Part shown: in pieces, positions 60,141-64,000 of the stretch
Position numbering within the stretch: position 1 is the first letter of the stretch
Layout of the letters: each line of letters starts with the position of its first letter
Source of the DNA: JAKIVR01 sp035933635
GTDB lineage: Archaea > Thermoplasmatota > Thermoplasmata > Lutacidiplasmatales > UBA184
DNA: 64,000 nt
Assembly: GCA_035933635.1 (NCBI GenBank)
Contig: DASYYY010000005.1
Coordinates: 1 to 64,000, forward strand
Reading direction: 5' to 3'
Made by a program: the position numbers and the translations under genes
The notes under the pieces: model-generated
The model's database searches: none
Told to the model about the DNA's origin: nothing
What the model saw: only the letters and a program-made list of their open reading frames with translations

Positions 60141-60673
60141 TCCGCCGCGGACCCGGCATCCCGGAGTTCCCGTATGCGTGTCTCCCACTCCGGGAGCGGG
60201 ACTCCGTCGAGCTGGGCCACGAGCCGGTCGAGGAAGGCCTCGGCGCCCGCCCGGAAGCCTCGGGCCGTGCTCGGGGTCAGGTCGCGGTGCGTCAGCGTCA
60301 GCAGCGTGCCGTCCTCGAACGGGGCGAGCTCCCAGCGGACGACGCTGACCTCCCCCTTGGGGAATCCGGCGCTGGGATCGACGTTCCACTCATGCTCGAA
60401 CAGTCGGGGCGGCTCCCACGCGAGGACCCGCCCGGTCGCCCGCACACGAAAGCTCCCGGTGGTCGACTCGACCCGGCCACCGACCCTCCCCTCGATATGG
60501 ACCTCCGAGAGGTACCAGTGGCGGAGCTCGGCGGGATCGGTGATCGCCGTCCAGACCCGCTCGGGGGGGTGGCGCAGGAATCGACGGAGCTCGAGAACCG
60601 CCCGCCCCCCGACCGATCGATCGGCGTGGAGGGCCGCCGCGTTCGGCGGCGGCCGATGGGGAACGCCGCTCAT
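60137..60673 (-). CDS. SRPBCC (AHSA1-like) family protein
   Basis: 178 residues. Signature AHSA1-type start LELRRFLRHPPERVWTAITDPAELRHWYLSEV, the GGRVEST strand, a LAWEPPRLFEHEWN segment and a C-terminal long helix FRAGAEAFLDRLVAQLDG. The first 25 residues are a variable Pro/Ala lead. It overlaps the ArsR gene and the MFS gene by 4 nt on both sides. A hydrophobic-ligand binding role is expected for the fold. Confidence 0.85.
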   Translation of the reverse strand: MSGVPHRPPPNAAALHADRSVGGRAVLELRRFLRHPPERVWTAITDPAELRHWYLSEVHIEGRVGGRVESTTGSFRVRATGRVLAWEPPRLFEHEWNVDPSAGFPKGEVSVVRWELAPFEDGTLLTLTHRDLTPSTARGFRAGAEAFLDRLVAQLDGVPLPEWETRIRELRDAGSAAE

Positions 60674-61014
60674 CGGTGCCCCCGGGACCCGGCGCGCTTG
60701 GCCGTGGGCGCCGGTGTGCGATCGAGGAACGATTCGAGCGCGTCGAGTTCGGTCTTCCAGTACTCTCGGTACTTCGACAACCACGCGTCCACGGAGGCGA
60801 ACCCGTCGGAGCGCAGCGAGTAGAACCGGTGGCGGCTCTCGAGGCGGACCCGGACCAGTCCCGACTCGCGAAGCACCCTTAGATGCCGCGACAGCCCCGG
60901 CTGGCTGACCGTCGGGAAGGCGCGCCCCAGCTCACCGGCGCTCCGCTCGCGACGCGTCAAGAGATCGAGCAGCTGCCGTCGCGTCGGGTCCGCCAGAGCG
61001 CCGAAGGCGTCCAT
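60670..61014 (-). CDS. ArsR-type winged-helix transcriptional regulator
   Basis: 114 residues from ATG 61014, chosen because an ATAATTAG patch lies 33 nt upstream; a second ATG at 61032 would be too close to it. The winged helix is FGALADPTRRQLLDLLTRRERSAGELGRAFP, SQPGLSRHLRVLRESGLVRV and the wing HRFYSLRSDGF. No metal-ligand cysteines. It leads the operon, and the 16-bp palindrome in the upstream spacer could be its operator. Confidence 0.88.
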   Translation of the reverse strand: MDAFGALADPTRRQLLDLLTRRERSAGELGRAFPTVSQPGLSRHLRVLRESGLVRVRLESRHRFYSLRSDGFASVDAWLSKYREYWKTELDALESFLDRTPAPTAKRAGSRGHR

Positions 61015-61118
61015 AGCTCGCGACGGTTCCATAACCGCGCCGCTAATTATCGTGGAGGGCGAAAGCGTCGTGGCCGGTGGCGCGGCGAAATCAAGCGAGA
61101 GGGCCGACCGCACAATAC

Positions 61119-61134
61119 ATAACTAAAAAGTTAT
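61119..61134. promoter_or_regulatory. 16-bp perfect inverted repeat, candidate ArsR operator
   Basis: ATAACT-AAAA-AGTTAT: two six-base arms around a four-base spacer, in AT-rich DNA within a GC-rich spacer between the divergent ArsR and VOC genes. It overlaps the TATA-like GTTATATT that precedes the VOC gene. Dimeric winged-helix repressors usually bind such symmetric sites. Binding by the neighbouring ArsR protein is inference. Confidence 0.6.
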
Positions 61135-61196
61135 ATTCAGGTCAGGGCTGGGCCCCTCGTTGCGTCGCCGCGTGCGGCGCGCTCCCGAGGCATGCG

Positions 61197-61613
61197 ATGG
61201 AGGGCAAGATCACCCAGGTGACGCTCGTCGTGACCGACCAGGCCAAGGCGCTGAACTTCTACACCGAGAAGGTCGGCTTCGAGAAGAAGACCGACGTGGC
61301 GGTGCCCGCCGGCTACCGTTGGGTGACGGTCGGACCGAAGGGCCAGGACCTCGAGCTCGCCCTCTGGGCCGTGGGCACCGCGGCCGACCCCGAGCAGGCC
61401 CAGTGGACCAAGCATTGGGCGCCCGCCAAGGCGCCCCCGATCGTGCTGCGGGTCGCGGACTGCCGCAAGACCCACGCCGAGCTGAGCGCGCGGGGCGTCG
61501 AGTTTCCCCAGCCCCCCAAGGAGTATCCCTGGGGGGTGTCGGCGACCTTCAAGGACCCCGACGGCAATCTCTTTTCCCTGAGCCAGCCGCCCGCCGCGTG
61601 GTCGAAGGGTTAG
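61197..61613 (+). CDS. VOC (glyoxalase/bleomycin resistance) superfamily protein
   Basis: 138 residues. The VOC fold repeats are seen: ITQVTLVVTDQAKALNFYTEKVGFEKKTD, then VTVGPKGQDLELALWAV, then PPIVLRVADCRKTHAELSARGVEF and the C-terminal strand GVSATFKDPDGNLFSLSQ with a metal Glu/Gln position. The domain may bind, sequester or isomerise a small molecule. It is divergent from the ArsR operon and may share its control. The ATG at 61197 begins the core; a TATA-like GTTATATT lies about 65 nt upstream, so a leader of some 35 nt is likely. Confidence 0.85.
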   Translation: MEGKITQVTLVVTDQAKALNFYTEKVGFEKKTDVAVPAGYRWVTVGPKGQDLELALWAVGTAADPEQAQWTKHWAPAKAPPIVLRVADCRKTHAELSARGVEFPQPPKEYPWGVSATFKDPDGNLFSLSQPPAAWSKG

Positions 61614-61646
61614 CCGTACCCTGTGGCAAGGGCCCGCCGGGTTGCG

Positions 61647-62525
61647 TTACGATTCGGCGATCGCCTGGGAGAGCGCCGAAGCCTTGTTGGGCCCGACGTC
61701 GGTCCGGAGCGCACGCGAAGCCAAGACCAGCGCGAGCCCGACGAACAGCGCGGCCCACGCAAGCAGGCCGGCGAGGTAGACCCCGACCGAGTAGGGGTAA
61801 CCTGCGGTCCCGAACAGGCTCATCCGCATGACGTTCACCGCCAGGGAGATCGGATTCACCGCGACGATGTACTGCAGCCAGGCCGGCATGATGTTCACGG
61901 GGTACATCGCGTTCGAGGTGAGTAGGATCGGGAGCTGGAGGATGGTCACCACGCCGAAGTAGCTCTCGATGCGCTGGGCGGCGAAGCCGAACGACAGGAA
62001 CAGGGCGGTGAAGGCCACCGAGAGCACGAGCGCGGCGGCGAGGAATTGTGCCGCGTCGAGGACGGTGACCCCGGCACCCACGGTCAGACCCGCGACGTTG
62101 GGCACGTGGGCGAGGAGGAGCGCGAACCCCACAACGAGGAAGGCCGGTATCAGCGTCAGGATCCCGCGGAACACCAGCGACGCCAGGAAGACCGCCCGGC
62201 GGGAGATCGGCGTGGAGAGGATCCGCTGGAGGATCCCGAGCTGCTTGTCGAAGATGATCCCGGTCCCCGAGAACATCGCCGCCGTCACCGAGGCGAAGGC
62301 GACCATCCCGACGGCGAAGTAGGAAAAGTAGTTCGGCGCGCCGCTGAGCACCTGCGCGAGCGCGCCGGCCGGCGTTCCGGGAGGCAGCAACTTGCCCAGG
62401 TCGAACGCCTGGCCGAACAACAGGAGGTACAGGATCGGGCTCATCAGACCCGAGATGACCCAGGTTGGGGCCCGGATCCAGCGCAGGTACTCGCGTCGGA
62501 TCAGCGACAGCGCCGGGAACATCAT
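61647..62525 (-). CDS. ABC-2 type transporter permease
   Basis: 292 residues with six hydrophobic segments. Family motifs include REYLRWIRAPTWVISGLMSPILYLLLFGQAF, MFSGTGIIFDKQLGILQRILSTPISRR and a SNAMYPVNIMPAWLQYIVAVNPISLAVNVMR re-entrant segment, typical of DrrB-like drug or lipid exporters. The start overlaps the ATPase stop by 4 nt (ATGA). It is convergent with the VOC gene. Confidence 0.9.
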   Translation of the reverse strand: MMFPALSLIRREYLRWIRAPTWVISGLMSPILYLLLFGQAFDLGKLLPPGTPAGALAQVLSGAPNYFSYFAVGMVAFASVTAAMFSGTGIIFDKQLGILQRILSTPISRRAVFLASLVFRGILTLIPAFLVVGFALLLAHVPNVAGLTVGAGVTVLDAAQFLAAALVLSVAFTALFLSFGFAAQRIESYFGVVTILQLPILLTSNAMYPVNIMPAWLQYIVAVNPISLAVNVMRMSLFGTAGYPYSVGVYLAGLLAWAALFVGLALVLASRALRTDVGPNKASALSQAIAES

Positions 62526-63592
62526 GGGCGCTCTCCTTCGCCGGCGGTCGGGGTCGGTGGCGCGGCCGCCTCCGGCTTCGGGGTTTCCCCCTCCTCGCGG
62601 TAGGCACGTCCGGTGAGGTCGAGGAAGACCTCATCGAGGGTGGGCTTGACGACGGTGACGCCTCGGACGGTGATTCCGGCCTGCTCGGCGGTCAGCACGA
62701 CCTTCGGGACGAGCTGCTCGCCGCTCAGGCACTTCACCCGGTAGGTGTCGTCGCGGCGGGTCACCGCCTTGACGCCCGGCATTTTTTGCACCAGGGGAGC
62801 CAGGTCGGGGGAGCCGGGCGCGACCGTGACCTCCAGGGAATCCCCGCCGACGCCGTCCTTGAGCTGCTTGGGAGTTCCCAGGGCGATGATCTTGCCGTGG
62901 TCGATGACCGCGATCCGGTCGCAGAGTTGGTCGGCCTCGTCGAGGTAGTGGGTCGTCATGAACACCGTCATGCCCTCGTTTTCCCGCAGCGAACGGATGT
63001 AGCTCCAGAAGCCGGCGCGGCCCTGGGGGTCCAGCCCCAGCGTCGGCTCGTCCAGGAACAGCAGCTTGGGGCCGTGGACCATCCCGACGGCGAGTTCGAG
63101 ACGCCGACGCATCCCCCCCGAGTAGGTCTTGACGAAGCGATCACCGACGGTAGCGAGGTCCATCCGGGCGAGGAGCTCGGTGATGCGCGCGCTCACCGCC
63201 GGTCCGGACTGGCCGTAGAGTCCGGCCTGCAGCATCATGTTCTCGCGCCCGGTAAGCTCCTCGTCCGCGGTGGACTTCTGGAACACCAGCCCGAGCATGC
63301 GTCGGACCTCGTCCGGGCGGACCGCCACGTCGAGCCCCTCGACGGTAGCGTGGCCCGAGGTGGGCTTGAGCAGGGTCGTAAGGATCGAGATCGTCGTCGT
63401 CTTGCCCGCTCCGTTCGGGCCGAGGAAGCCGAAGATCTCACCCCGGCCGACGTAGAAGCCGACCCCGTCGAGCGCAACGGTCGGCGACGCCTCGGCGTTC
63501 GGCCCGGGGTAGACCATGCGCAGGTCCGAGACGGTAATCACCGCGTTCGGGTGCACTGCGGGGTCGGGAGCCGAGACGACCGCTCCTTGCAT
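62522..63592 (-). CDS. ABC transporter ATP-binding protein (DrrA-like)
   Basis: 356 residues from ATG 63592. Walker A GPNGAGKTTTIS, Q-loop LVFQKSTADEELT, signature YSGGMRRRLELAVG, Walker B LLFLDEPTLGLD and TTHYLDEADQLCDRI are complete. The C-terminal 90 residues are the DUF4162-like extension of DrrA proteins, followed by a Pro/Ala tail. It forms an exporter with the permease downstream. The AGATAGAGG patch about 40 nt upstream is a weak promoter. Confidence 0.92.
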   Translation of the reverse strand: MQGAVVSAPDPAVHPNAVITVSDLRMVYPGPNAEASPTVALDGVGFYVGRGEIFGFLGPNGAGKTTTISILTTLLKPTSGHATVEGLDVAVRPDEVRRMLGLVFQKSTADEELTGRENMMLQAGLYGQSGPAVSARITELLARMDLATVGDRFVKTYSGGMRRRLELAVGMVHGPKLLFLDEPTLGLDPQGRAGFWSYIRSLRENEGMTVFMTTHYLDEADQLCDRIAVIDHGKIIALGTPKQLKDGVGGDSLEVTVAPGSPDLAPLVQKMPGVKAVTRRDDTYRVKCLSGEQLVPKVVLTAEQAGITVRGVTVVKPTLDEVFLDLTGRAYREEGETPKPEAAAPPTPTAGEGERP

Positions 63593-63950
63593 CGGTTCGT
63601 GCCTCCTGTTCCGTCCCCCACGCGCCACCCTCTATCTCTTCACCTGTGCTCCGACCCCACGCTCCCGCTCTTGTCCACCCCCTCCGGTTTCCCTCCGTAC
63701 GATCGTCGACGACCCCTCCAGTTTGCGCTCGTAGTCGTAGGGTCCAAAGACGACATGGCGTAGGCGTTCGGCACTCCAGGGCTGTAGGTACTCGGCCGCG
63801 ATCACGACGCCGGGACGCCCGGGCGGGGTGATGCTGGCGACGCACCGCGGAGGCTCACGACGGGTGATTCCCGGGCGCGCGGGCGCGGAAGCGTCGCGGC
63901 AGGGCCGAAAGTTATGAGGCGCCGAAAGGCTCCCTTCGAGAATCCCTGCT
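63593..63950. other. Intergenic region before the tRNA, no convincing gene
   Basis: A 358-nt stretch. It holds the promoter side of the ABC exporter operon and, at 63910-63917, a GTTATGAG element about 37 nt before the tRNA-Arg. On the minus strand a short frame (63632-63805, starting at GTG) reads with some protein-like character but has no recognised family, so no gene is called. Confidence 0.5.
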
Positions 63951-64000
63951 GGGCCCGTAGTATAGCTTGGACATCACAGAGGCCTCCGGAGCCTCGAACC
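63951..64000 (+). tRNA. tRNA-Arg (anticodon CCG), 5' part, cut by window end
   Basis: Only 50 nt are inside the window. The 5' acceptor strand is GGGCCCG, followed by a D arm with GTATAGCTTGGACATC and an anticodon arm GAGGC-CTCCGGA-GCCTC. The anticodon is CCG, reading the CGG Arg codon, with no intron at the usual 37/38 position. The T arm and 3' acceptor strand lie beyond the window edge and cannot be checked. Confidence 0.85.

Noticed and set aside
63632..63805. Minus-strand 57-codon frame starting at GTG with a VFGPYDYERKLEG segment
   Set aside because: Composition looks protein-like, but there is no family, no promoter at the right distance and no better start; not enough to call a gene.
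1..64000. Search for CRISPR arrays, insertion sequences, integrases, toxin-antitoxin or phage genes
   Set aside because: No transposase or integrase motifs, no direct-repeat/spacer arrays and no phage-like gene were recognised anywhere in the window.

Overview
The window is GC-rich DNA (about 70% by eye) from an archaeon. The archaeal evidence is direct. It carries RNA polymerase subunits L and E (Rpb11 and Rpb7 type), Spt4, the cleavage factor TFS, ribosomal proteins S24e and S27ae, Alba, a GTP-dependent dephospho-CoA kinase, a Taw2-like wyosine enzyme, KptA, a TrmB regulator, a DUF373 protein and an archaeal-type ProRS. Many genes have a TATA-like element centred about 25-35 nt before the start codon, as in leaderless archaeal transcripts. 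The high GC, the acid-peptidase-like secreted protein, the many PAS and histidine kinase genes and the soil-bacterial style accessory genes fit a terrestrial Thermoplasmatota lineage such as Lutacidiplasmatales. That placement is inference only.

Layout. 1-6 kb: the start of a Hef-type helicase (cut by the window edge), a GT2 glycosyltransferase, an aldehyde dehydrogenase, a zinc-ribbon membrane protein and two tandem secreted paralogues. 6-14 kb: housekeeping genes (rpoL-kptA, purD, TFS-asnS, tRNA-Leu, albA) with a GNAT protein, a zinc-ribbon coiled-coil protein and an MBL hydrolase. 14-21 kb: an RDD membrane protein, an aspartase-like lyase, TrmB, Taw2, a secreted protein and an aminotransferase. 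21-27 kb: a secreted protein and a tightly coupled operon of TPR protein, STAND ATPase and UbiE-like methyltransferase. 28-41 kb: ProRS and DUF373 (divergent), a G1-peptidase-like secreted protein, a Rossmann oxidoreductase, a phosphoribosyltransferase, glutamate dehydrogenase, an operon of acyl-CoA dehydrogenase, ThiL and an ABC exporter, an ion transporter and archaeal GAPDH.

41-46 kb holds small stress-type genes (YdeI/DUF1905, DUF1801, ArsR plus AHSA1) and a response regulator facing a MASE1 histidine kinase. 46-48 kb is the conserved rpoE-spt4-dephospho-CoA kinase-rps24e-rps27ae operon. 48-54 kb is a signalling operon led by a 1530-residue kinase with nine indel-free 124-residue PAS units, followed by two receiver proteins. 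54-58 kb holds an HxlR-type regulator, then a glycosyltransferase coupled to a phosphosugar mutase. 58-61.6 kb holds an MFS, SRPBCC and ArsR operon facing a VOC protein across a 16-bp palindrome. 61.6-64 kb ends with a second ABC exporter and a truncated tRNA-Arg.

The most unusual items are the PAS kinase with its four-unit super-repeat, the STAND ATPase next to an ATPase-less copy of its own sensor half, the eqolisin-like secreted protein, and the long Lys/Ala/Pro tails on several transcription and ribosomal proteins.
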